55,542 nucleotides of DNA from Candidatus Gastranaerophilales bacterium (GCA_910587055.1 CAJUKY010000014.1:1-55542), one strand, 5' to 3'. Counted from the stretch's first letter, positions 33,708 to 42,369 are shown. Notes: generated by a model not told the origin, from the sequence alone. Numbers and translations: made by a program.

Positions 33708-34271
33708 TCATTTTTTAATATCGGTTGTGAAACCTATTTTTGATGGTTTTGTTCTGTCCATTAATAAAGAAATGGCATCATAAATTTGTTTCATATCGGC
33801 CTGATATTCATCGCAGTGGTTGATAAAATAGTGCTCCAGTTCGGTAAGTCTCTGGGCAAGTTCTTTATTTTCAAGTGCCCACTGGCGCATTTTTACAAAA
33901 GTATTCATTATCTGAATATTAATTTGTATTGCTTTTTTTGACCTTAAAACACTTGATAGCATTGCAACGCCCTGTTCTGTAAAAGCATAGGGTAAAAAAC
34001 GTCTGCCGCCTCTTTTTTTGTTTGATATCGCAATTTGCGATATCAAAACTCCTTCTTTGTTTGAGGTTCCAATTTGGAACCTCAAAAATTCCCATTCTTT
34101 ATCAGTTAATTGAAACATAAAATTTTTAGGAAAACGTTCGATATTGCGTTTTACCGCTTCGTTAAGCCTGTATGTTTCAACTTCATAAAGTTTTGCTAAA
34201 TCACTATCTAGCATTACTTTATAGCCCCTGATTTCGTATATTAGATTTTGAATTGGTACTAATTCATTCAT
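33708..34271 (-). CDS. ORF6N domain DNA-binding protein
   Basis: A 187-residue ORF6N (KilA-N-related) protein, common in phages, plasmids and gut bacterial islands. The domain spans residues 5-110: 'IYEIRGYKVMLDSDLAKLYEVETYRLNEAVKRNIERFPKNFMFQLTDKEWEFLR...GGRRFLPYAFTEQGVAMLSSVLRSKKAIQINIQIMNTFV'. A helical tail follows. Residues 62-87 are two 13-residue repeats (FLRFQIGTSNKEG, VLISQIAISNKKR) encoded over two perfect DNA palindromes. The gene starts 3 nt after the methyltransferase gene, so they form an operon. The target is unknown. Confidence 0.88.
   Translation of the reverse strand: MNELVPIQNLIYEIRGYKVMLDSDLAKLYEVETYRLNEAVKRNIERFPKNFMFQLTDKEWEFLRFQIGTSNKEGVLISQIAISNKKRGGRRFLPYAFTEQGVAMLSSVLRSKKAIQINIQIMNTFVKMRQWALENKELAQRLTELEHYFINHCDEYQADMKQIYDAISLLMDRTKPSKIGFTTDIKK
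34021..34086. repeat. Two perfect 27-nt palindromes with covarying arms inside the ORF6N gene
   Basis: 34021-34047 and 34060-34086 both read TTTGA-N5-CAATTTG-N5-TCAAA. The N5 arms are TATCG/CGATA in the first and GGTTC/GAACC in the second: different sequences, each fully self-complementary. The repeat period is 39 bp (13 codons), in frame. Shared positions give the peptide pattern L-x-x-Q-I-x-x-S-N-K. Confidence 0.95.
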
Positions 34272-34274
34272 AAA

Positions 34275-35159
34275 CTACACCTTTTGAAAGGTCATGATAT
34301 ATTCATGTTCAAAGATGTTAAAGCCGCCTGCAAGTGCTCTGTAACGCCATAAATTAGCAGTTTTGCCTTTTGCTTTTTCATTGCCCGTTATATTTTTTAC
34401 AACAATAGCTTTGGTTACAAAACCCGCATTTTCCATACGTTTCATGCATTCAAAACCTAAAGGAATTACTCTTGAATTTTTATATTCATCCCCTATGATA
34501 AGTGCTGCAAATCTGCCTTTTTCAAGCAAATCATAAGCATTTTTAGCCACTTTTTCAAATAAATAATAAAATTCTTCCGTTGTGGCGCAGTTTGATAAAT
34601 CTTCTTTTTTATCGGAAAACTTAATAATATCATCATAAGGCGGGTGCAAAACAACAAATTGAGCCTTGTCTTTTCCCTGTTCTTTGCCCATAATTTCAAG
34701 CCTTGCCTGCACTTTTGCTTTTGTTTCATCGCTTGCCGAATCGCCGCAAATGATGTTTACATCGGTTACAAGTTCTTTTTTGGAAAATTTTTCAGATACG
34801 TAATCTACCATCTCCTGCTTTAATTCAACGCCTATGCATCTTCTTTCCATATTTAAAGCTTCAATGGCGCTTGTGCCGGAGCCGAAGAATAAATCTACAA
34901 TAATATCATTTTTCTTTGTAAATCTTTCAAAAAGCTGGGTTGCAATCTGGGGGATATAATTTCCGTGATAATCATAAGAATGACCGTTTGATTTATCACG
35001 TGATTGAAACTCCCACAGAGAGCCCGTTTTAATATGAGAATAAAGTTTCCAATTATTTAAATCAATATCGTTATAGGGTTTTGTTTTTGGGGTGGTAACA
35101 ACCCTTAAACCCTGATTTTCAGCTGTTTTTATATTCTTCTTGAAAACACTCTTTGCCAT
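34275..35159 (-). CDS. DNA methyltransferase (N4/N6-type)
   Basis: A 294-residue amino-methyltransferase. The AdoMet motif 'DIIVDLFFGSGTSAIEALNMERRCIGVEL' (FFGSGT at residues 91-96) precedes the catalytic 'VVLHPPYDDI' (HPPY at 172-175), so motif I comes before motif IV. An N-terminal 'HGNYIPQIATQLFERFTKKND' segment is typical of N6_N4 methylases. HPPY in place of the common (D/N/S)PPY is a variant that still keeps PPY. No restriction enzyme gene is adjacent, so it is probably an orphan, as in mobile islands. The upstream context is GGAGGAG near the start. It is co-oriented with the ORF6N gene 3 nt downstream. Confidence 0.88.
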   Translation of the reverse strand: MAKSVFKKNIKTAENQGLRVVTTPKTKPYNDIDLNNWKLYSHIKTGSLWEFQSRDKSNGHSYDYHGNYIPQIATQLFERFTKKNDIIVDLFFGSGTSAIEALNMERRCIGVELKQEMVDYVSEKFSKKELVTDVNIICGDSASDETKAKVQARLEIMGKEQGKDKAQFVVLHPPYDDIIKFSDKKEDLSNCATTEEFYYLFEKVAKNAYDLLEKGRFAALIIGDEYKNSRVIPLGFECMKRMENAGFVTKAIVVKNITGNEKAKGKTANLWRYRALAGGFNIFEHEYIMTFQKV

Positions 35160-35294
35160 TATTTTTCTCTCCTCCGATTTTTAAGGGGGTAAGTTTTAAG
35201 GTACATGCCCCCCTACATTGGAGTAGTATATATAAATGTTCAGTATTTTAAATCAACCTGTTAATGTAGAAAATTAATATTTTTATAAAATCTC

Positions 35295-35437
35295 AACCAT
35301 ACGGAGGATATTAAAGCTTTAACCCTAAAGAAAAAATTTAACCTGCCGAAAACTGTAATATGAGAGCAATTGAGCTCTCACTCAAAACCTCCTCCCCAAG
35401 TCTAGTAGCCGCTAAGTCTAGCGGCTTTATTTTTTTG
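35295..35437 (+). ncRNA. Candidate small RNA with C-rich anti-Shine-Dalgarno loop
   Basis: An AT-rich TATAAA-like -10 near 35284-35290 could start a transcript ending at the terminator at 35407-35437 (AGCCGCTA, loop AGTC, TAGCGGCT, then TTATTTTTTT). Between a GAGAGC/GCTCTC hairpin and the terminator lies the single-stranded CCTCCTCCCC, which is complementary to GGAGG-type ribosome binding sites. That is how several base-pairing sRNAs work. The 5' end is uncertain and no known family is recognised. Confidence 0.4.
35407..35437 (+). terminator. Strong plus-strand intrinsic terminator
   Basis: Perfect 8-bp stem AGCCGCTA/TAGCGGCT with a 4-nt loop, followed by a run of ten T with one A. No plus-strand ORF precedes it, which is why a small RNA is proposed. 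Confidence 0.85.
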
Positions 35438-35460
35438 GATATTCTAAAAAATTTTAATTT

Positions 35461-35494
35461 AAAAAGACGGCAGAATTTAAGTTTTGCCGTCTTT
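35461..35494 (-). terminator. Terminator of the iron alcohol dehydrogenase gene
   Basis: AAAGACGGCA (35463-35472) pairs with TGCCGTCTTT (35485-35494) around a 12-nt loop, with T residues following on the minus strand. It lies 41 nt past the stop of the gene at 35536. Confidence 0.85.
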
Positions 35495-35535
35495 AACTAG
35501 AATTATCAGTTAATGCATTTTTATTAAAGGCTATT

Positions 35536-36744
35536 TTACATAGGCTTCATTGATGTTTCATAAATTCTGCAAACCGCTGCTTCGTTTGCTTCATTCGGTG
35601 CAAGCCCTAAAAGCATTCCAAGAGAAGGTGTTTCAAAAGCAAGATTTGTTAATTTTTTGATATCATCAGCCTTAAAGTCTAAATCTTCAAGCTTTTCTTT
35701 TACACCGATATCAAAAAGCCACTTTTGAACCCCTTTTGCAGCCTTTTCGGATTCATCCGCTTCACCTTTCAAACCGGGCACAATCGGCTCTAAAATATCA
35801 GCTAAAGTTGCTGCCCTGTCTTTATAAATACAGTTGATTACAGACGGCAGAAGCATTGCAAGTCCTAAGCCATGGGATAAATCAGGTTTTATGGCGCTTA
35901 AAGGATGTTCAAGTGCATGGGTATAGTGTAAAAGCCCGTTATCAAAACAAATTCCGCCGAGTAATGAAGCATAAAGCAGGTAATATCTTGCTTCTAAGTC
36001 TTCGGGGTTTTTAATTGCCGCAGGCAGATATTTTGCAACAAGGCGGATTGTTTCTTTCGCAAGGGTTATAGCATACGGAGAAGCCACTTTTGATGTTGCG
36101 CCCTCTACGACGTGATTTACCGCATCTACTGAAACATACAATGTTTGATTGGCTGAAAGCTTTGTCATTAAAGCAGGGTCATCGATTGAATATGTAGGAT
36201 ATATGCAATCATAGGCAATTGCGGGTTTATAGTTTTTCTCTAAAAGCGTAGCAACCGCAAAACGGTTTACTTCAGTTCCCGTTCCGTGAGTTAAATTAAT
36301 TGCAACAATCGGCGCTGCCTTTTCGGGGCTGAATTTGTATTCATAAAGACTTGCACCTGTTTCATTTGGGTATTCCATTAAAATTGCAACGCTTTTTCCT
36401 GTATCTATAGCGCTTCCCCCGCCTATTGCAATTACTGCTTTTGCGCCGAATTCTTTTGCAAGCGCTGTTGCTTCATCTATTCCGTCTGTTGTAGGGTTCG
36501 GGGTTACTTTTGCATAGTTAACATACCTTATATTGTGCTTTTTAAGCGCTTCTTCAACATAATTCCACGCTCCTGTTATTTTATAAGCGCCTTTTCCTGA
36601 AATAACAATTACTTTATCAACCCCTTTGTTTTTAAGGTCTGCTGAAATTTCATCAATTTTTTTAATTGCGCCGATTCCGAAAAATACCTTTGATTTTGTA
36701 AGAATTTCTTTTACTTCATTGATATTTACGTCTTTTTCCCACAT
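35536..36744 (-). CDS. Iron-containing (type III) alcohol dehydrogenase
   Basis: A 402-residue group III ADH. The NAD site GGGSAIDTGK is at residues 108-117, and 'HGTGTEVNRFAV' follows. The metal ligands are present: Asp and His of DAVNHVVEGATSK, then the His residues of 'HYTHALEHPLSAIKPDLSHGLGLAMLLP'. It reduces aldehydes to alcohols or the reverse, using NAD(P)H and usually Fe2+ or Zn2+. It has an AAGGGG box before the ATG and its own terminator. Together with the decarboxylase at 40694 it could complete a pyruvate-to-ethanol, or aromatic alcohol, route. Confidence 0.93.
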   Translation of the reverse strand: MWEKDVNINEVKEILTKSKVFFGIGAIKKIDEISADLKNKGVDKVIVISGKGAYKITGAWNYVEEALKKHNIRYVNYAKVTPNPTTDGIDEATALAKEFGAKAVIAIGGGSAIDTGKSVAILMEYPNETGASLYEYKFSPEKAAPIVAINLTHGTGTEVNRFAVATLLEKNYKPAIAYDCIYPTYSIDDPALMTKLSANQTLYVSVDAVNHVVEGATSKVASPYAITLAKETIRLVAKYLPAAIKNPEDLEARYYLLYASLLGGICFDNGLLHYTHALEHPLSAIKPDLSHGLGLAMLLPSVINCIYKDRAATLADILEPIVPGLKGEADESEKAAKGVQKWLFDIGVKEKLEDLDFKADDIKKLTNLAFETPSLGMLLGLAPNEANEAAVCRIYETSMKPM

Positions 36745-36821
36745 TTTGTAAGCCCCTTTCTTTTAAAATATTGTTCATAAATTGTAACATATTTTTTATA
36801 TTTTAAATTACAGTCTGTAAA

Positions 36822-38033
36822 TTATTTTTTTAAATATTTTTTTATTCGATTTTTAAACTTTCTAAAAAAAGTATTAAAAAATAATTTTATATTGCTATAA
36901 ATTTTTGATAACCAAATTGAAATTTTGGATTGAAGAGTTTGATTTTTTTGTTGTCTTGTTTTATATTGCAAATCGTATAAATCATTGTATAGAAACCGTT
37001 TTGCCGTTTTAAAATCAAGATAATTTTGTCTTATAAGCGGTTCATCGTTTAAAACTTTTTGATATGCTTCTTCATAAAATTTTACGAGTTTTTGCTCATT
37101 ATAATATTTTTCAATCCAGAAGCGTGAAAAACTGCCGATTTCCACTCTTAATTTCTCATTTTTTATAAGTTCTTCAAACGGTAAATCAATTTCTTCAAGC
37201 CGTGTGTTTATAAAAGGCAGATCTTCGCATTTAAGTAAATTTTGAAGAGTAAACTGGGTTCTGCTGTCTAAATATGAAAACACCGGTTTTCCCTGCGAAA
37301 GTGCTTCTAAATCTGTTAAATGATAACTGCCCGTTACGATATCACCTATTACAATATCACTTTGCTGTTTAATTTTCTGACATTGTATATAAGGAATATT
37401 TTGAATAACCCTAAAATCAAAATCAAATCTTCTTTTTAGTTTTTTAAATTTTTCGCAAACCTCCGGTAAACCTTTGGTATCCCATCTTGAAGTCCACATT
37501 GAATTAGGAAGGCTTGCAGAATAAAACACAACAGGTTTTTTGTTTTGAATTTCACTAAAAGGTTTCGGGGTTAATATTTCATCGTTTATCGGAATAATAT
37601 TAGGAACTATAAAAGCGTTTAAAAAGGTTCTTTCAGGATAATGCGGAATTACAAGTTTCGGGTATTTATCGTTAATTATTTCAAGCTCTGCATGTTTGCT
37701 GCTCAGTGCTGTAGTTTTAAGGCATGAAGAAAACATTCTTATAAATTTTGTACGGGGTTTTGAATTTTTTAAAAAATTATATCCAAAAGGATTATTTTCA
37801 GTTTCAAAATCAAAAAAATGAAAAAATTGGATTATATCTGCCTGTGAAATTAATTCAAGACATTCATTTTTATCTTTTTCCCAGATTAAATCTTCAGGAA
37901 AAACCCGTGTATTATAACAATTAGGATTTAAATTTATCAATCTTACATTGAAGTTTGTATATTTATTTAATGCCTGCGCAATTCTGAAAGGTGCTCCTGC
38001 AAGAGGTGTTGCGGTTACAAATAAAATAAGCAT
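36822..38033 (-). CDS. Glycosyltransferase-like protein (GT-B fold)
   Basis: About 403 residues from the ATG at 38033 (MLILFVTATPLAGAPFRIAQAL), chosen for its AAGGA box 8 nt upstream and because the Rossmann-like N-terminus starts there. It contains 'LISQADIIQFFHFFDFE', 'FRVIQNIPYIQCQKIKQQSDIVIGDIVTGSYHLTDLEALSQGKPVFSYLD' (the late GT4-like acceptor/nucleotide segment with an E-A-L-x-x-G-K-P motif) and a basic C-terminal tail. It probably transfers a sugar to a surface polysaccharide. It follows the methyltransferase gene by 10 nt. Confidence 0.75.
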   Translation of the reverse strand: MLILFVTATPLAGAPFRIAQALNKYTNFNVRLINLNPNCYNTRVFPEDLIWEKDKNECLELISQADIIQFFHFFDFETENNPFGYNFLKNSKPRTKFIRMFSSCLKTTALSSKHAELEIINDKYPKLVIPHYPERTFLNAFIVPNIIPINDEILTPKPFSEIQNKKPVVFYSASLPNSMWTSRWDTKGLPEVCEKFKKLKRRFDFDFRVIQNIPYIQCQKIKQQSDIVIGDIVTGSYHLTDLEALSQGKPVFSYLDSRTQFTLQNLLKCEDLPFINTRLEEIDLPFEELIKNEKLRVEIGSFSRFWIEKYYNEQKLVKFYEEAYQKVLNDEPLIRQNYLDFKTAKRFLYNDLYDLQYKTRQQKNQTLQSKISIWLSKIYSNIKLFFNTFFRKFKNRIKKYLKK

Positions 38034-38043
38034 AAAATTTCCT

Positions 38044-38841
38044 TTATTTATTACACCTGCATACTGCAATAAAGCATTCTGCAAGATGATGATTTTCTTC
38101 AGTTGTTTTATAAATCATTCTTGGCATGTTGTTATTTTCTGCTCTGTTTTCGGTACCTGAATTTTGATTATAAATTTTTATAATTTCAAAAGATTTGCTT
38201 AAAGTATTTTTTAAAGAATTATAATTATAACGCCTTACATGATAGGGGTTAATTTTATCATTATTCCAGTCATTTGGTGTGGATAAAATATATAATCCTC
38301 CGTTTTTTAATACACGTTTAACCTCTGAAAGCTGTAAATCTTCATTTTCCACATGTTCTATTGTTTCAAAAGATGTAAAAACATCAAATGTATTGTCTTT
38401 AAAGGGAATGTCAAGGATGGAACCGTTCACAAAATCAACATTTTTCGACGCATAATATTTTTTTGCATATTCATATGCTTCTTTATTAATTTCAAGCCCG
38501 TATACCTTTTTTGCTCTGCCGAGTTTATAGAGGATATCAGCCCCGTAGCCTGTTCCTGAAGCGCAATCAATACATATTTTATCTTCAGTATATTCTGAAG
38601 CAAAACGATATCTGTCTGTATGAAAATCACATCTTGTTTTGTTAAATAAATCGTATCTGTTTGCATCCATACGTTCTATTTTATTTTTAATAAGAAATGC
38701 ATCATTGTCTGCAGGCATCCCTATTGTAAATTCAAAAACAGGTTTATCCTGAAGATTAAGCATTTTGCAGATAAATTTTTTTATAATTTTCTTAATTTTT
38801 TTAATCAAAATATTTTCCTTAATCTTAAACGGTGAATTCAT
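38044..38841 (-). CDS. SAM-dependent methyltransferase (class I, UbiE/Methyltransf_11 type)
   Basis: 265 residues from the ATG at 38841. A TTG at 38808 with AAGGA 6 nt upstream is a credible alternative start. Motif I is 'CIDCASGTGYGADILYKLGRAKKVYGLEI', the post-I acidic residue follows, then 'FDVFTSFETIEHVENEDLQLSEVKRVLKNGGLYILSTPN' (motifs II and III). The N-terminus is a Lys/Ile-rich helix (IKKIKKIIKKFICK), probably amphipathic and membrane-touching. It likely methylates a sugar or glycan intermediate, given its position between glycosyltransferase-like genes. It overlaps the upstream gene by 17 nt. Confidence 0.85.
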   Translation of the reverse strand: MNSPFKIKENILIKKIKKIIKKFICKMLNLQDKPVFEFTIGMPADNDAFLIKNKIERMDANRYDLFNKTRCDFHTDRYRFASEYTEDKICIDCASGTGYGADILYKLGRAKKVYGLEINKEAYEYAKKYYASKNVDFVNGSILDIPFKDNTFDVFTSFETIEHVENEDLQLSEVKRVLKNGGLYILSTPNDWNNDKINPYHVRRYNYNSLKNTLSKSFEIIKIYNQNSGTENRAENNNMPRMIYKTTEENHHLAECFIAVCRCNK

Positions 38842-39637
38842 CTTTAAATAAGCCTTTTAGGCCTTTCGGGTTTACGGAAATTATTTCAATATCAGGATAA
38901 TAAGCATCTGCAAAAAGTTTTAATTCCCTCCATCCTTCAATAATTTGATTAACTTCAAGATTATTTTTAGATGTTTTATCATAATATCCGTTTAAATCAC
39001 AGTCGCAGCCTGCAATATAGATTTTATCGGGATGGGTCCATAAAATAAACTGCATAGCGGGAAAAACTATGGAATACCTGTCATAAAAAGGTTCCGCCGT
39101 TATATCAAAAGTAAAATTTTCTTTTAATAAATAATTTGCCGTATAATACCTTTCAACATTTTTATATGAAGAGTATTTTTCAGGTATAATGCAGTGTTTA
39201 GAGTATTTGAAATCTGTAAAACCGAGAAATTTTTTTGTATATTCAGGTTCATAGTTTAAAAAATCTTCAATATAACCTTTTGAACCGGAATAATCCTGTA
39301 AAAATATATAATCAAATTTTATCTTTTTATATTGAAAAGCCCTGTTTACGCCTATATATACCGCATTTTCAAAGGGTTTAAAATCTTTAAGCGAAGGCCC
39401 TGTTGCTATTAAAACAACATTTTTCCCTTTATTTATATTTTTATATTTTAAGAATACTTCCCTGTGAAGAGTTCCTATACTTTGTACAAACAGTGCATAA
39501 TCAAGTTTTTTAGAAAGGTCATTATAAAATTTATCCAGATTGTTGATATTTCTAAGTAATTTTATAATGTCAAATTTTTTATTGAAAAAATGCACTTTAC
39601 CAGCCTTTTTAAATAATTTATTTTGAAATAATAGCAA
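38825..39637 (-). CDS. DUF115/MptE-like protein of surface-glycan clusters
   Basis: Up to 270 residues. The start is uncertain: TTG at 39637, or GTG at 39595, which has AAGG upstream. The motif 'VVLIATGPSLKDFKPFENAVYIGVNRAFQYKKIKFDYIFLQD' (ATGPSL) is typical of the DUF115/6-hydroxymethylpterin diphosphokinase MptE-like and related sialyltransferase-like proteins found in glycan loci. 'FPAMQFILWTHPDKIYIAGCDCDLNGYY' follows later. It is probably a glycan or flagellin-modification enzyme. It is in the same run as 38044 and 39660. Confidence 0.65.
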   Translation of the reverse strand: MLLFQNKLFKKAGKVHFFNKKFDIIKLLRNINNLDKFYNDLSKKLDYALFVQSIGTLHREVFLKYKNINKGKNVVLIATGPSLKDFKPFENAVYIGVNRAFQYKKIKFDYIFLQDYSGSKGYIEDFLNYEPEYTKKFLGFTDFKYSKHCIIPEKYSSYKNVERYYTANYLLKENFTFDITAEPFYDRYSIVFPAMQFILWTHPDKIYIAGCDCDLNGYYDKTSKNNLEVNQIIEGWRELKLFADAYYPDIEIISVNPKGLKGLFKDEFTV

Positions 39638-39659
39638 AATTTAATGATATTTACAAATA

Positions 39660-40583
39660 TTAAGGGTAAAAAATTCTAAAATCCCTGCCGCCTTTTTTAT
39701 AGCTGAATCTCAGCCCTAAAAAATCTATAACCCACCTGTCGTTAAAGGGTTGTTTTTTATATAAAACAGGCGGCTGCGGGTTTTTTTTCAAATTCAATTT
39801 TTTATTTTTATATGAAGACATATTATAATATTTTTTCCACAGTTTAGAATATTTTATATTATCAAATTCCCATGGTTTAAAATGTGTATAATGTACTATT
39901 AGCGGGTTTATGGCATTTGTGTTATAAAATTTTCTAACAGTGCTTTGTAAGAGCTTAAAATTTGAAGTCATAAAATTATAATCAGGATGCAGATATTTAA
40001 CATAATCACCAAATACAACATTAAATGCATCTTGCTCAAAACATCCGTCAGCATTAAGATTTAGGTTATTATTAAGTTTTTCTTTTAAGTTTTCTTCCCG
40101 CATTTTTTTAATGTTTAAAAGCATTATCCCTGCATTAAAATAATTTTTAAGGTTCAATTTTTTATGATAATTGAAAATAATTTCTCCAACGCAGTCTTTA
40201 ACTACTCCCGCATAGCAGTTTTCAATATCCGTGTTAAAAAAAGCCGATAAATCGCCCGTTACTATTGTGTCTGAATCAAGATAAAGGATTTTATCATAAT
40301 TATTAAAAAATTCTGCTATGTCATATTTAAAAAGAGTAGTCTTAGAAGCCCACGGGTGGCTTAAATTTAAATTTTCATACCTGTTATCCAAATCTAAAAA
40401 TTCAATATCAAGCGAATTAATTTTCTGTTTGTTTTCAGCTTCTAAATTAGCCCCGATAACATAAATTTTATAATTTGTTGTTTGTTTTCTATTTTTTAAA
40501 AGAGAAGTAATTGATACAACGGTAGGCATTGTATAATTGTTATCGGTAATATAAACTATCGGAATGCTTGTGTTTATGCCCAT
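39660..40583 (-). CDS. Glycosyltransferase family 8 protein
   Basis: A 307-residue GT8 (LgtC/glycogenin-like). The N-terminus is 'IPIVYITDNNYTMPTVVSITSLLKN', the metal-binding DxD lies in 'KILYLDSDTIVTGDLSAFF', then 'NYFNAGIMLLNIKKMRE' and 'DGCFEQDAFNVVFGDYVKYL'. A late 'VHYTHFKPWEF' matches the H..G.KPW signature. It probably adds galactose or glucose to LPS or capsule. It is the first gene of the leftward glycan run and divergent from the decarboxylase. Confidence 0.9.
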   Translation of the reverse strand: MGINTSIPIVYITDNNYTMPTVVSITSLLKNRKQTTNYKIYVIGANLEAENKQKINSLDIEFLDLDNRYENLNLSHPWASKTTLFKYDIAEFFNNYDKILYLDSDTIVTGDLSAFFNTDIENCYAGVVKDCVGEIIFNYHKKLNLKNYFNAGIMLLNIKKMREENLKEKLNNNLNLNADGCFEQDAFNVVFGDYVKYLHPDYNFMTSNFKLLQSTVRKFYNTNAINPLIVHYTHFKPWEFDNIKYSKLWKKYYNMSSYKNKKLNLKKNPQPPVLYKKQPFNDRWVIDFLGLRFSYKKGGRDFRIFYP

Positions 40584-40693
40584 TATGGGTAATTTCCTTT
40601 TTTAAATCTTTAAATTAAATTGTATCATAATTCACACTTGATTTATAATATTATTTGTATTACAAATGTAGTAAATAAATTGGAGAAATTAAA

Positions 40694-42346
40694 ATGAGCG
40701 GGAAAATAAAAGTATCGGATTATTTAATAAAAAGGCTTCAAAAGCTTGGAATTACAGATATTTTCGGCCTGCCGGGGGATTATAATTTTAATATTCTTGA
40801 TTCTGTTGTGAATAATCCCGATACAAACTGGATAAACTGCACAAACGAGCTGAATGCAGCCTATGCGGCGGACGGATATGCAAGAATAAAGGGCTATGGA
40901 GCCGTTATTACAACCTTCGGCGTGGGTGAATTAAGCGCCATAAACGGTATAGCAGGGGCATACAGCGAAAATGTACCCGTTATGAAAATTACGGGAGTGC
41001 CAAAAACCGCTTCAATAAAGGAAAATGCCCTTATCCATCACAATTTTTCAGACCCTGATTATTATGCTTTTGAGAGAATATACTCTAATGTTACTACAGC
41101 CGCCGCTTTTTTAACCGGAGAAAATGCCAAAAGCGAGATAGACAGAGTATTTGAAGCATTTGTAAAATACAAAAAGCCTGTCTATGTGGCAATTCCCGTT
41201 GATATTTGCGGATATTTAATTGATGATGATATCCCTGATATTGAAATAAAATCCGACCCTGATAACCTGAAAACTGCAGCAGACATGATTATTGAGCTTT
41301 TGAACAACTCAAAAAACCCGCTCATTATCACTGATTATTTAATGAAAAGATTCCGCCTGCAAAAAGAATTGAATGATTTTGTTAACAAATTTAATATAAG
41401 AATCACTTCAATGATTATGGGCAAAGGTTTAATTGATGAAGATAACAAAAATTATATCGGAATAAACCATGGCGCAATCGGGGATGAAGAATTTAAAATA
41501 ATTTATGAAGGCTCTGACCTTGTAATGTGCATGGGAACGCTGTTTTCAGACCTTAATACTTTAGGATTTATTGTAAAACCTGATAACCGCTTTAAAATCA
41601 ATATTCAAACAAATTATACTACCGTGGAAGGCACAGTATATAAGGATGTTTGGATAAATGATTTGATGATGTTAATTTTAAATTCTGATAAAATTAGCCC
41701 GAAAACCGTACCATATGAGGTTTTTAAAGGTTATAAAACCCTTGAAACATCAAATAAACCAATAGTTACAGACGACATTTTTCCCCTCGTTCAGGATTTT
41801 TTAGAAGAAAATGATACAATTGTGACGGAAACCGGCATTATATCTTTCGCTGCCTCAAAGATGAAACTTAAAACGTCCTCAAATTACATATCTCAGACAA
41901 TGTGGGGTTCAATAGGCTGGGCTACTCCCGCATCATTTGGAGCTGCAATGGCAGACAGGAGTAAGCGGATAATCCTTTTAACCGGAGAAGGCTCTCATCA
42001 ATTAACGGTGCAAGAGCTTGCAAATATGGCAAAGTACGATATTAAACCTGTCGTAATTGTGCTCAATAACTGCGGTTACACGATAGAAAGACTGCTCTCA
42101 AACAACAGTGACGACCCTTTCAACGATATTACAAAATGGAATTATGCAAAGGTTCCGGAGGTATTTTTTGATGATTTTGAATATTTTAAAATTTCGACCT
42201 CAAATGAGCTCAAAGAGGCACTTTCAAAAATTTCAACATCTAAAAACCGCAAATTTGCATACATTGAGATAATAACGGGCAAAATGGATATCCCGAAAAC
42301 CCTTATAAAATCAAAGGACTATATAAAACTAAACGCTGAAAAGTGA
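40694..42346 (+). CDS. Thiamine-diphosphate decarboxylase (pyruvate / indolepyruvate type)
   Basis: A 550-residue ThDP enzyme of the PDC/IPDC family. Catalytic Glu52 lies in CTNELNAAYAADGYAR, the paired His115-His116 in ALIHHNFSD (hallmark of 2-keto acid decarboxylases), and the ThDP-Mg motif begins GEGSHQLT at residue 431, with 'VVIVLNNCGYTIERLL'. It would turn pyruvate, indolepyruvate or phenylpyruvate into the aldehyde plus CO2. GGAG precedes the ATG by 8 nt. Such enzymes are uncommon in strict anaerobes. An alcohol dehydrogenase is 4 kb away. Substrate choice cannot be read from the sequence. Confidence 0.9.
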   Translation: MSGKIKVSDYLIKRLQKLGITDIFGLPGDYNFNILDSVVNNPDTNWINCTNELNAAYAADGYARIKGYGAVITTFGVGELSAINGIAGAYSENVPVMKITGVPKTASIKENALIHHNFSDPDYYAFERIYSNVTTAAAFLTGENAKSEIDRVFEAFVKYKKPVYVAIPVDICGYLIDDDIPDIEIKSDPDNLKTAADMIIELLNNSKNPLIITDYLMKRFRLQKELNDFVNKFNIRITSMIMGKGLIDEDNKNYIGINHGAIGDEEFKIIYEGSDLVMCMGTLFSDLNTLGFIVKPDNRFKINIQTNYTTVEGTVYKDVWINDLMMLILNSDKISPKTVPYEVFKGYKTLETSNKPIVTDDIFPLVQDFLEENDTIVTETGIISFAASKMKLKTSSNYISQTMWGSIGWATPASFGAAMADRSKRIILLTGEGSHQLTVQELANMAKYDIKPVVIVLNNCGYTIERLLSNNSDDPFNDITKWNYAKVPEVFFDDFEYFKISTSNELKEALSKISTSKNRKFAYIEIITGKMDIPKTLIKSKDYIKLNAEK

Positions 42347-42369
42347 ATAAAATCAAGCTTTTAGCGTTT

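Larger units (their letters stand above)
35160..35535. other. Gene-free interval with sRNA-like signals
   Basis: This 376-bp stretch between the methyltransferase and the alcohol dehydrogenase holds no plausible ORF. It contains a possible plus-strand small RNA ending in a strong terminator (35407-35437), a GAGAGC/GCTCTC hairpin near 35362-35379, and the leftward terminator of the dehydrogenase gene (35463-35494). Confidence 0.6.
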
